Source: Acidobacteriota bacterium (GTDB lineage Bacteria > Actinomycetota > Acidimicrobiia > Spongiisociales > UBA5794). Taken from it: a DNA stretch of 12,049 nt. A program made the translations under genes and the position numbers. Position 1 is the stretch's first letter; every line of letters begins with the position of its first letter. The notes beneath the pieces are model-generated. The model ran no database searches. It had not been told where the DNA came from and saw only the letters and a program-made list of their open reading frames with translations. Of this stretch, positions 6,629 to 12,049 are shown piece after piece. The stretch lies in the NCBI GenBank assembly GCA_022574065.1, contig JACZST010000012.1:4832-16880 (forward strand). The letters are read 5' to 3'.

Positions 6629-6931
6629 TCAGCCGATTTCCTCTTGGGCTTGTTCGGCGCGGCCGAGCGGCAGAACGAGATCGATGTTGACGTGGGGGCG
6701 GGCGATGACGTGCGTCGAGATTACCTCGCCGACCTTCTCCGCACCGCGCACACCGGCATCCACTGCCGCCTTCACCGCGGCGACGTCTCCCCTGACGATG
6801 GCGGTCACGTAGCCGCCTCCGGTCTCCTCGAACGAGACCAGCTCGACCTTCGCCGCCTTCACCATTGCGTCGGCGGACTCGACCATCGCCGCGAAGCTCC
6901 GTGTCTCGATCATCCCGAGCGCATCAGCCAT
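6629..6931 (-). CDS. BMC-H hexameric shell protein
   Basis: A 100-residue single-domain BMC protein, the bulk facet tile of the shell, and the only hexamer gene in the window. The fold signature is clear: ALGMIETRSFAAMVESADAM (4-23), AKVELVSFEETGGGYVTAIV (27-46), RGDVAAVKAAVDAG (47-60) and STHVIARPH (72-80). The pore loop reads around ETGGGY (36-41), lacking the lysine-plus-KIGSG pattern common in other hexamers, so pore charge may differ and suit its metabolites. ATG at 6931 has GGGAG six bases upstream. It is separated from the upstream BMC-T by 178 bases of palindromic repeats, the only large gap in the operon, which could set separate mRNA stability or expression for this abundant tile. 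Confidence 0.95.
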   Translation of the reverse strand: MADALGMIETRSFAAMVESADAMVKAAKVELVSFEETGGGYVTAIVRGDVAAVKAAVDAGVRGAEKVGEVISTHVIARPHVNIDLVLPLGRAEQAQEEIG

Positions 6932-6967
6932 TCCTAACTCCCTTCGCTTTTGGTATGACTCTAATTG

Positions 6968-7086
6968 CCTCCCCCTCAGGGGGAGGTGCCGAGCGACCGC
7001 GAAGCGGAGGGGGTCAGAGCGTTGCCGCGACCACGCCTTGACAACCCTCCCCTCCCTTCGGTCGGGACTCCCCCCTGAGGGGGGAG
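6968..7086. repeat. Pair of GC-rich palindromes in the gap between BMC-T and BMC-H genes
   Basis: Two near-identical 19-base hairpins bound this stretch: CCTCCCCCT-C-AGGGGGAGG (6968-6986) and CTCCCCCCT-G-AGGGGGGAG (7068-7086), each with perfect 9-bp arms. Between them lies GC-rich sequence with no gene. Such paired palindromes resemble REP/BIME-type intergenic repeats. In the operon mRNA they would form stable hairpins just upstream of the BMC-H gene and could protect or attenuate the transcript. A possible -10 box (TAGAGT on the minus strand at 6958-6963) precedes the BMC-H start. Confidence 0.6.
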
Positions 7087-7109
7087 CAACGCGACTTGCG
7101 ACTCGCGAC

Positions 7110-7736
7110 TCATTCCTCTCGACCCTCGAGGCCCTCGAGGGCGGCGACTGCGGCCCGCCAACCCACGTCGATGTCGGCCTCCTCGCCCCCGAGATAGATG
7201 CGCCCCAACGATCCGAAGGCGCGGACCTCGAGCACGTTGATATCGGCCGCCTTCTCGGCCTCGTTGGCAGCAAGGGCCGCATACGCCGCCGGCTCGCACT
7301 CGAGCACATACAGGGTCTGGCCCGGGATGATCATCTGCCCGTGACGAGTGCGGTTGATCAGTTGGGCGTGGTGGTCGTCGAGGCGGCGGACGATCTGCGA
7401 GGACAGGATCTTCGGCTTCAGCCGATCGACTTCCTTGTGGTCGACCGCGTGCAGGATCGCCTCGCCGGCGGCCCGGGTCTCGGCCTGATCGGGTGAGTGG
7501 ACCTCGAGGAGGCCGTAGTAGCGCTCGATGATCTGCATACCCGGTTTGACCGTGGTTGCTTTGAGGGCAACGTCGGTGACCCGGTTGATCTCGATTCCCG
7601 GTGACACCTCGACGAACAACGAGGCGTCACCGGCCAGCGGAAGGAAGCCCTGGGCGACCGTTCCCAGAAAGGCGGCGTACTGCGGCTGCAGCGAGTCGAG
7701 GAATGCATACGCCCGTATCTCAATACCCCTGGCCAT
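7110..7736 (-). CDS. BMC-T shell protein (tandem BMC domains, stacking-trimer type), first copy
   Basis: A 208-residue tandem-domain shell protein. The N-terminal half has RAYAFLDSLQPQYAAFLG (8-25), SLFVEVSPGIEINRVTDVAL (39-58) and KPGMQIIERYYGLLEVH (64-80). The C-terminal half has MIIPGQTLYVLECEPAAYAA (135-154) and ANEAEKAADINVLEVRAFGS (157-176). This sequence type resembles, as I remember them, the Haliangium trimers that stack face to face into double layers with gated pores, thought to pass larger metabolites or cofactors. ATG at 7736 overlaps the deoC end by 17 bases and has AAGGAGA shortly upstream, which decides the start over a longer frame to 7784. It is distinct from the other BMC-T and so probably has a separate transport role. 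Confidence 0.92.
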   Translation of the reverse strand: MARGIEIRAYAFLDSLQPQYAAFLGTVAQGFLPLAGDASLFVEVSPGIEINRVTDVALKATTVKPGMQIIERYYGLLEVHSPDQAETRAAGEAILHAVDHKEVDRLKPKILSSQIVRRLDDHHAQLINRTRHGQMIIPGQTLYVLECEPAAYAALAANEAEKAADINVLEVRAFGSLGRIYLGGEEADIDVGWRAAVAALEGLEGREE

Positions 7737-8568
7737 CGCCGTCTCCTTCCACTTTGCTGACGATCTGCACACCTGCGGATGCACCGATGCGGGTGGCTCC
7801 CGCCGCGATCAGGTCCTCCACGTCTTCGGCGGTGTGAACGCCGCCAGATGCCTTGACTCCCATGTCGGGCCCGATCGTTTCCCGCAGCAGCGCCACATCG
7901 AAGACGGTGGCGCCGCCGCCGCCGAAACCCGTGGAGGTCTTGACATAGTCGGCCTTGGCCTCCTTGGCGATGCCAGAGGCAATCACCTTTTCCTCGTCGG
8001 TCAACTTGGCGGTCTCCAGGATCACCTTGACGATCGCCCCTCCTTCATGGGCGGAGTCGACGACCTTCTCGATGTCGGTGCGCACCAGGTCGTAGTCGCC
8101 CGATTTCAGGGCTCCGATGTTGAGCACCATGTCCACCTCCCGTGCCCCGTCGCGCAGTGCGCGCCTGGTCTCCATGGCCTTGATTTCAGGGGTGTTGGCA
8201 CCAAAGGGGAAGCCGATCACCGCACATGTCATGACGTCGGATCCGCGCAGCCTTTCGGCAGCGCGTTTCACCCAGGCCGGGTTGACGCACACCGAGGCGA
8301 ACCCGAACTCGCGCGCTTCGTCGGCAAGCATGTCGATGTCTGCAGCGGTCGCCTCGGGCTTGAGCAAGGTGTGGTCGATGTGCTTGGCGAGATCGAGTGG
8401 AACCTCTGCGGCCGCGCCGTGGAAGGCAACGCGGTCGGCTCCGTTGGCCACTACCCGCCGAACCGCCTCCGGGTTGCTGCAGATGTCGGAATCCTCGGCG
8501 ATAGCAGCCAGCACCTCTCGTGTGATCACCTCGATGAGGACCTCACGCTCCAGGATTTCGTCGGTCAC
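7720..8568 (-). CDS. deoC: Deoxyribose-phosphate aldolase with N-terminal encapsulation-peptide-like extension
   Basis: Cleaves 2-deoxyribose 5-phosphate reversibly to glyceraldehyde 3-phosphate and acetaldehyde; it is the likely signature enzyme of the compartment. At 282 residues it exceeds the usual 220-260. The aldolase core starts near 60 (LAKHIDHTLLKPEAT) and shows REVDMVLNIGAL (143-154, catalytic Asp146), VKVILETAKL (180-189), the Schiff-base Lys210 in YVKTSTGFGGGGAT and the assisting Lys239 in VKASGGVHTAEDV. The extra N-terminus has an amphipathic helix at about 4-24 (EILEREVLIEVITREVL) and a linker, the layout of encapsulation peptides. The start is GTG at 8568, overlapping the rpiB stop as GTGA, with AGGAGA six bases upstream. 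It overlaps the following BMC-T gene by 17 bases. Confidence 0.95.
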   Translation of the reverse strand: MTDEILEREVLIEVITREVLAAIAEDSDICSNPEAVRRVVANGADRVAFHGAAAEVPLDLAKHIDHTLLKPEATAADIDMLADEAREFGFASVCVNPAWVKRAAERLRGSDVMTCAVIGFPFGANTPEIKAMETRRALRDGAREVDMVLNIGALKSGDYDLVRTDIEKVVDSAHEGGAIVKVILETAKLTDEEKVIASGIAKEAKADYVKTSTGFGGGGATVFDVALLRETIGPDMGVKASGGVHTAEDVEDLIAAGATRIGASAGVQIVSKVEGDGDGQGY

Positions 8569-9155
8569 TCGTCTCTCCTGTATCGGTTGTCGATGTCGGT
8601 GATCTTCTCCACGCGGCGGGCGTGGCGTCCCCCGCCCCACGGCGTCGCCAGCCACTCCTGGACGATCTGCCAGGCGAGGTTCGGCCCGATGAGCCCGGCG
8701 CCCAGGGTGAGCACGTTGGCATGGTTGTGCTCCCTGCTGTTGCGCGCCGTGGAAAGGTCGTAGCAGAGAGCGGCCCGCACCCCTGGAACCTTGTTGGCCA
8801 CCATCGCCGACCCGATCCCCGCCCCATCAACCACGATGCCGGTAGAGCAGGTGCCGTCGGCGACCAGCCGCGCTACCTCATGGGCGAAATCCGGGTAATC
8901 GACAGCGTCGGTGGAGTCGGTACCGCAGTCGTGCACGTCGTGGCCGGCCCGGCGCAGCTCGAAGGCGATTTTCTCCTTCAACGGAAGACCGCCGTGGTCG
9001 GCACCGACGGCGATCGTCTCACTGGCGCCTGGTAGTGCGTCGGGCGGGTCGATCGGCTCAGGCGCCGGTCCAGAAGACACACCTCCGTCGAGGACGCCGC
9101 TGACGATCTCGCGAACCAGGGTTCTGACATCTTCTTCGATTTGTTGGTCTGGCAT
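8565..9155 (-). CDS. rpiB: RpiB/LacAB-family sugar-phosphate isomerase with encapsulation-peptide-like extension and altered active site
   Basis: RpiB interconverts ribose 5-phosphate and ribulose 5-phosphate; in SPU-type microcompartment loci a relative sits beside deoC. The 196 residues contain an isomerase core from about 46 (ETIAVGADHGGLPLK), DYPDFAHEVA (86-95), GIVVDGAGIGSAMVANK (106-122), SREHNHANVLTLGAG (140-154, with the acid His143) and GGRHARRVEKI (175-185). The position of the E. coli catalytic Cys, in GILICGTGIG, is Asp110 here, and the mycobacterial Glu (GNGE) is Ser116, so the base must differ. Residues 1-45 are an extension with an amphipathic helix (IEEDVRTLVREIVSGVL, 6-22) and a Pro-rich linker, as in cargo encapsulation peptides. 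ATG at 9155 has AAGG five bases upstream. It is the first gene of the operon. Confidence 0.9.
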   Translation of the reverse strand: MPDQQIEEDVRTLVREIVSGVLDGGVSSGPAPEPIDPPDALPGASETIAVGADHGGLPLKEKIAFELRRAGHDVHDCGTDSTDAVDYPDFAHEVARLVADGTCSTGIVVDGAGIGSAMVANKVPGVRAALCYDLSTARNSREHNHANVLTLGAGLIGPNLAWQIVQEWLATPWGGGRHARRVEKITDIDNRYRRDE

Positions 9156-9242
9156 GCTGGCCTTGGAACCCTTCGGGTCCCGCCATCCTAGGTTGAGACC
9201 GGCCCGGATCGACATAGGGCGACGGCGCTACGCTGACCGATC
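9156..9242. promoter_or_regulatory. Divergent promoter region of the BMC operon and the HTH gene
   Basis: These 87 bases separate the two divergent starts. On the minus strand TAGGAT (9190 to 9185) is a candidate -10 box for the operon, with a start about 20 bases before rpiB, but its -35 region is poor. On the plus strand TACGCT (9229-9234) is a candidate -10 box placed so that the HTH gene would be nearly leaderless. GATCG (9207-9211) and CGATC (9238-9242) form a loose inverted repeat. No operator can be assigned. Confidence 0.4.
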
Positions 9243-9899
9243 ATGGATGCACAGCGGTGGGAGACCCAGGCGCTCAGGGAAAACCGGGCACGTCGCACCC
9301 GACGGCCGGCGGTGTCACAGGATCGCCGACCCGTTCGCAGCGCAGTATGGGTCACGCTACGCGAGGCCTCCGACGCCACCGGAATCCCCGTCGGGACACT
9401 CGGGTCGTGGGCGCGCCGGGGAACGGTTGATTCCTACCTCGAAGCCAACGGTGGGAGGAAACGGTGGATCGTTGACCTCGACGGCGTTCGCAGTCGCGCT
9501 ATCGAGCTAGGGAGGCGCATTTCCTCTCCCCCCTCCCCGCCCGCGGCGGTACTCCCCCCGAGAGGGGGAGAAACGAAGCCCCCCTCCCCGCCCGCGGCGG
9601 TAGTCGACCTGAGAGCGGGAGAAACAGAGCCCTCCTCCCAGTCTTCGGGGGCGGGCTCGCCCCTGAGGGGGGCACAGATTGAGACCATGATCGTGCCCAT
9701 CGATGCCTGGAACAAGATGCTCATCCAGCTCGGCAACCTCCATGAAGCCGGGCAGCAACTGGCCGAGGCCAGGGAAAGGGCGGCGAAGGCCGAGACGGAG
9801 GCATTGTTTCTCCGAGAGCGCCTGACCGAGCTTCGCGGCGCGGATGAGCCCGCCGCCCCGCCCAGAGGCGGGCTCGCCGCCGGACGCCGCCTCCGCTAG
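9243..9899 (+). CDS. Helix-turn-helix DNA-binding protein with repeat-expanded linker and coiled coil
   Basis: A 218-residue protein divergent from the BMC operon. An N-terminal basic segment (11-33) precedes a MerR/excisionase-like helix-turn-helix at about 37-85 (VTLREASDATGIPVGTLGSW, then RRGTVDSYLEA and GRKRWIVDLDGV). A Pro/Gly-rich linker (about 95-145) is made of 17-residue repeats. An acidic coiled coil follows at about 155-198 (NKMLIQLGNLHEAGQQLAEA), probably for dimerisation. No effector domain is seen. Position suggests a regulator of the microcompartment operon, but the same architecture occurs in stand-alone actinobacterial proteins, so this is a guess. ATG at 9243 was used; no Shine-Dalgarno is visible. 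The C-terminal tail (PPRGGLAAGRRLR) looks derived from the same repeat. Confidence 0.72.
   Translation: MDAQRWETQALRENRARRTRRPAVSQDRRPVRSAVWVTLREASDATGIPVGTLGSWARRGTVDSYLEANGGRKRWIVDLDGVRSRAIELGRRISSPPSPPAAVLPPRGGETKPPSPPAAVVDLRAGETEPSSQSSGAGSPLRGAQIETMIVPIDAWNKMLIQLGNLHEAGQQLAEARERAAKAETEALFLRERLTELRGADEPAAPPRGGLAAGRRLR
9528..9629 (+). repeat. Two tandem 51-bp repeats inside the HTH gene, with a decayed third copy
   Basis: Units at 9528-9578 and 9579-9629 share the first 24 bases exactly and stay similar to the end; a weaker third unit runs to about 9680. The period is exactly 17 codons, so the protein gains PPSPPAAVxxxRxGETx repeats. Each unit contains a CTCCCC...GGGGAG-type palindrome like those in the BMC intergenic gap, suggesting that an intergenic palindromic repeat entered a coding region and stayed in frame. 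Confidence 0.75.
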
Positions 9900-9903
9900 C
9901 GGA
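9892..9903. repeat. Perfect 12-bp palindrome over the HTH stop codon
   Basis: TCCGCTAGCGGA is its own reverse complement and contains the TAG stop. It lies between convergent genes and could be part of a terminator or a binding site; no further evidence. Confidence 0.4.
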
Positions 9904-9949
9904 CCACGAGCCCCCCGCGCGTCTGCCTGCCCGCCCCCGCTCGTCAAGC

Positions 9950-10678
9950 TCACTCCGAATCCATCTCCAGGCACTCGTATTGGACAATCTCCAGCCCATC
10001 ACCGCTGAGGAACGCGCCCTTATCGGTAACGGGGCACCAACTTTGGAGATCAACCACAAAAGCGCTGTTCCTCACCTTGTCACGAACCGCGAGAACTGCG
10101 CTTTCAGCCTGAGTCTGGGTGGCGAAATCACCAACGGTTGTTGCAAAAAGGTCGTTCCGATGGTAGATTCTCACGGGCGTAAAACCGTCCTCTAGCTCCA
10201 AGATCGTCTTCACCTCAAACTCCGCAGCCTCGGAGTCAGAATCACTACCGATCACGATAGTCCATGGACCGACCAGTTCACCCACGACTTCAGCCTGCTC
10301 CAACACCTCCGCGATCGTCTCTGCCTGTTCTTCCTTTTCGATTTCACTCAATGACTCGAATGCCAGAGTAACATACGTGCTTGCATTGTTAGGAAACAGG
10401 ACAAACAGGATCGCTCTGGCGGTTTTTTGCTCCGAGTCGCCGCCACTTATCAGTTTAGGGATCCATTCGGTGAGAATCGCCCGAGTACGGCTCTTCTCTT
10501 CTGCCTCGAAGACTTGCTGCTTGAGGTTTATCTCTTGCTGCTGGAGTTGTCTATCTAATGCTGCCGTATCATTCTTGATTGATTCAATCCGGATAGTACC
10601 GAAGACACTGATAAATGCAACACCTACAAGTGAGATACCCGACAAAGCAGCTGCTATTTTACTAGCCTCGTTTGCCAT
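9950..10678 (-). CDS. Membrane-anchored protein with coiled coil and SPOR-like C-terminal domain
   Basis: A 242-residue protein of unrecognised family. One transmembrane segment lies at about 8-28 (IAAALSGISLVGVAFISVF). A charged coiled coil follows at about 35-70 (AALDRQLQQQEINLKQQVFE), then a helical region to 130. Residues 137-212 resemble an SPOR repeat: PWTIVIGSD, a helix, FTPVRIYHRNDLFATTVGDF, a helix, then SAFVVDLQ. SPOR domains bind denuded peptidoglycan glycans or act as generic protein modules. ATG at 10678 has a purine-rich AAGGGGG upstream, and a near-consensus promoter sits about 60 bases further, so the longer frame to 10879 is not used. Third codon positions are clearly less GC-rich than in the BMC genes, suggesting acquisition. 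It is divergent from the HNH gene. Confidence 0.65.
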   Translation of the reverse strand: MANEASKIAAALSGISLVGVAFISVFGTIRIESIKNDTAALDRQLQQQEINLKQQVFEAEEKSRTRAILTEWIPKLISGGDSEQKTARAILFVLFPNNASTYVTLAFESLSEIEKEEQAETIAEVLEQAEVVGELVGPWTIVIGSDSDSEAAEFEVKTILELEDGFTPVRIYHRNDLFATTVGDFATQTQAESAVLAVRDKVRNSAFVVDLQSWCPVTDKGAFLSGDGLEIVQYECLEMDSE

Positions 10679-10739
10679 CTTCTGGGCCCCCTTCCATATA
10701 CGGCGTAGACCATAGTGCAACAGGCGCTCTTCGCGCCAC

Positions 10740-10767
10740 ATTCTAGCCTTCGTATGGAATCTGTCAA
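10740..10767 (-). promoter_or_regulatory. Near-consensus housekeeping-sigma promoter for the SPOR-like gene
   Basis: On the minus strand, TTGACA (10767 to 10762), a 16-base spacer and TAGAAT (10745 to 10740) give six of six and five of six matches to the -35 and -10 consensus. Transcription would start near 10733, leaving a leader of about 55 bases before ATG at 10678. It is the best promoter in the window. Confidence 0.75.
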
Positions 10768-10896
10768 GCACTTCTGACCGTGAGTCAGCCGTGCTACCGT
10801 CACACCATCCCGCACAACAACGCAGCGACTGTAGCAGACGGGGCGAAACTCGCAATGCAGACTCGCTGCCGTGCGCCATCGGTTTCTGTGGGAGCG

Positions 10897-10925
10897 TTGC
10901 CTTACGCCTGAACCAGCAGTATCAT
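10897..10925 (+). promoter_or_regulatory. Candidate promoter for the HNH gene
   Basis: TTGCCT (10897-10902), a 17-base spacer and TATCAT (10920-10925) match the -35 and -10 consensus at four and five of six positions. The predicted start near 10932 lies about 40 bases before the GTG at 10973, supporting that start over the ATG at 10871, which is upstream of this promoter. Confidence 0.6.
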
Positions 10926-10972
10926 CCCAATGGGCTGTGGCTCCAATCATTCATGTGCGCCGAGGCAATTAC

Positions 10973-11530
10973 GTGCCGTTCAGTGAGGATTTGAAGCTCC
11001 GGATTCGGAAGCGCGCCGCATTTAGGTGCTGTCGATGCCATGAGATTGGCGTGGAAGTCCATCATATCGTGCCGCAATCACAGGAGGGGCACGATACTGA
11101 GGGCAACGCTGCTCCCTTGTGCCCTAACTGCCACACCTGGTTTGGCGCCAACGCGGAAAAGAGGAAGGAAATCCGGCAAATGCGGGATTGGTGGTACGAG
11201 GTATGTGAGGCGAAGTACGCCGGTCGTGTGGACGAGACCGAAAAGAAATTGGACCAGCTAATCCGCGAGATCAGCAGGCAAGGTGGGAACGAGGCAGAAC
11301 GCCAGAAGACCATGAAGGAAATCGACCGCACCCTAAAGGAACTAGTTGATAAGGTGAGACTGGGCAAGAGTGATAGCCCAGCCGAAGTCGCGTCGAAGGT
11401 GGAGAAAGTGGTTACCGCCACTCGACTCGGACAGGGAGTCCATGCGAATGTTCAGTGTAGGCAGTGCGGAACTGCCATCGGGATGCTCATAGGCTCGAAC
11501 GCCTGCCCGAACTGCGGCGCTCCAATCTGA
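10973..11530 (+). CDS. HNH endonuclease-like protein with coiled coil and C-terminal zinc ribbon
   Basis: A 185-residue protein. The HNH/McrA-type fold is at about 8-60: a metal-binding pair CRC (20-22), the HH of VEVHHIVPQ (30-31), Asn45 in GNAAPLCPNCH, and CPNCH (50-54). A charged helical or coiled-coil middle follows (60-130). The C-terminus has QCRQCG (161-166) and NACPNCG (176-182), a two-pair cysteine zinc ribbon. HNH nucleases occur in restriction, phage defence, mobile introns and phage packaging; which applies is not visible. GTG at 10973 was chosen because MPFSEDLKLRIRKRA fits HNH starts, GAGG lies shortly upstream and the promoter is just before it. Base composition is lower in GC than the BMC operon, fitting an acquired gene. 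Confidence 0.75.
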   Translation: MPFSEDLKLRIRKRAAFRCCRCHEIGVEVHHIVPQSQEGHDTEGNAAPLCPNCHTWFGANAEKRKEIRQMRDWWYEVCEAKYAGRVDETEKKLDQLIREISRQGGNEAERQKTMKEIDRTLKELVDKVRLGKSDSPAEVASKVEKVVTATRLGQGVHANVQCRQCGTAIGMLIGSNACPNCGAPI

Positions 11531-11727
11531 ATTCAGCCGCTTCTTCGCCGCCCTCATCCTCAGGGCAAACCGCAGATCACAAGTAGATTCGGGGGTTTCG
11601 GGGACATCATGCGTCGCGCGCGTCCACGGCCCGCGTGGGGTGACGGCGTGGCCTGCGGGCTTCGCCCTGCCCCTTTCCCCTTACACCTCCTGCCCTAAAC
11701 CCCTACCCTCAGGGCGGAGGTACCCTC

Positions 11728-12049
11728 ATGACCCAAACCCATAACAACCGTCCGCGTTCCCGTAGGGGCGGCCGACGCCCCGGCGCCGGCGCCCCACCCG
11801 GCAACCTCAACGCCCTCAAGCACGGCCGCCGCTCCGCCCAGTTCGCCCAGCTCGGCGCCCTCCTCGCCACCCTCCCCGAGGCCCGCCGCGCCCTCCTCGC
11901 CCTCGCCCGCCGCCACCAGCTCAAGCAGCGCCGCGCCGAAGAGCTCGCCGCCCTCCTCTTCCAGCGCCTCCTCGACCGCGCCCACCAGATACAAAACGCT
12001 CGATCGAACGTTCAGCCCCCTATCCATGAACGACGCACAATCGAAAAAA
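11728..12049 (+). CDS. Partial gene with phage-associated GNxNAxKHG-type N-terminus
   Basis: The frame opens at ATG 11728 after a strong Shine-Dalgarno (GGAGG, seven bases away) and stays open for 107 codons to the window end. The N-terminus is basic (NNRPRSRRGGRRPGAGA), followed by PPGNLNALKHGRRS (about 25-38), a motif found at the start of many small phage or mobile-element proteins, some related to terminase small subunits. A long Ala/Leu/Arg-rich helical region follows (about 40-90). Codons are strongly biased to C in third position, unlike the preceding HNH gene. The final bases are a run of A, which may be a contig edge. The 197 bases before it hold no gene I can support. Function unknown. 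Confidence 0.55.
   Translation, partial: MTQTHNNRPRSRRGGRRPGAGAPPGNLNALKHGRRSAQFAQLGALLATLPEARRALLALARRHQLKQRRAEELAALLFQRLLDRAHQIQNARSNVQPPIHERRTIEK

Noticed and set aside
7528..8763. Long plus-strand open frame (411 codons) opposite deoC and rpiB
   Set aside because: Antisense shadow; it crosses three conserved genes on the other strand and has no recognisable fold.
9528..9680. Tandem repeats considered as a CRISPR array
   Set aside because: The units are adjacent without spacers, match 17 codons and lie inside an open frame.
11695..12027. Minus-strand open frame of 110 codons near the end
   Set aside because: Gly/Ala/Glu-rich translation opposite a frame with a strong Shine-Dalgarno and a recognisable GNxNAxKHG motif.

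Overview
The window is high-GC DNA with C/G-rich third codon positions. It probably comes from an actinobacterium, perhaps an uncultivated Acidimicrobiia-like lineage. The pointers are a Nudix-histidine phosphatase fusion of the mycobacterial MutT1 type directly downstream of a PPK1-type polyphosphate kinase segment, genes with possible leaderless starts, and frequent 1-8 nt start/stop overlaps. The taxonomic call is an inference.

Layout. 1-3041: housekeeping genes: a PPK1 C-terminal segment, a MutT1-like sanitising enzyme, an alpha/beta hydrolase (minus strand) and 6-phosphogluconolactonase. 3042-3277: a convergent intergenic region with hairpins and a 105-bp MITE-like element flanked by TA. 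3274-9155: a minus-strand bacterial microcompartment (BMC) operon, read from high to low coordinates: rpiB-like isomerase, deoC (deoxyribose-phosphate aldolase), BMC-T trimer, BMC-H hexamer, BMC-P pentamer, CoA-acylating aldehyde dehydrogenase, second BMC-T, second BMC-P, third BMC-P, then a small lipoprotein. 9243-9899: a divergent helix-turn-helix/coiled-coil protein. 9950-11530: a lower-GC accessory segment with a membrane-anchored SPOR-like protein and a divergent HNH-nuclease-like protein with a zinc ribbon. 11728-end: the start of a GC-rich gene with a phage-associated GNxNAxKHG-type N-terminus, running off the window.

How it works. The BMC locus fits the sugar-phosphate-utilising (SPU) class. 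DeoC would cleave 2-deoxyribose 5-phosphate inside the shell to glyceraldehyde 3-phosphate and acetaldehyde. The dehydrogenase would turn the volatile aldehyde into acetyl-CoA. The RpiB-like protein would isomerise a related sugar phosphate. All three enzymes carry N-terminal amphipathic-helix extensions that look like encapsulation peptides. The six shell proteins (one hexamer, two trimers, three pentamers) make a self-sufficient set. No phosphotransacylase, alcohol dehydrogenase or kinase is visible, so cofactor recycling inside the compartment is not explained by this window. The RpiB-like protein has Asp where classical RpiB has its catalytic Cys, so its substrate or mechanism may differ.
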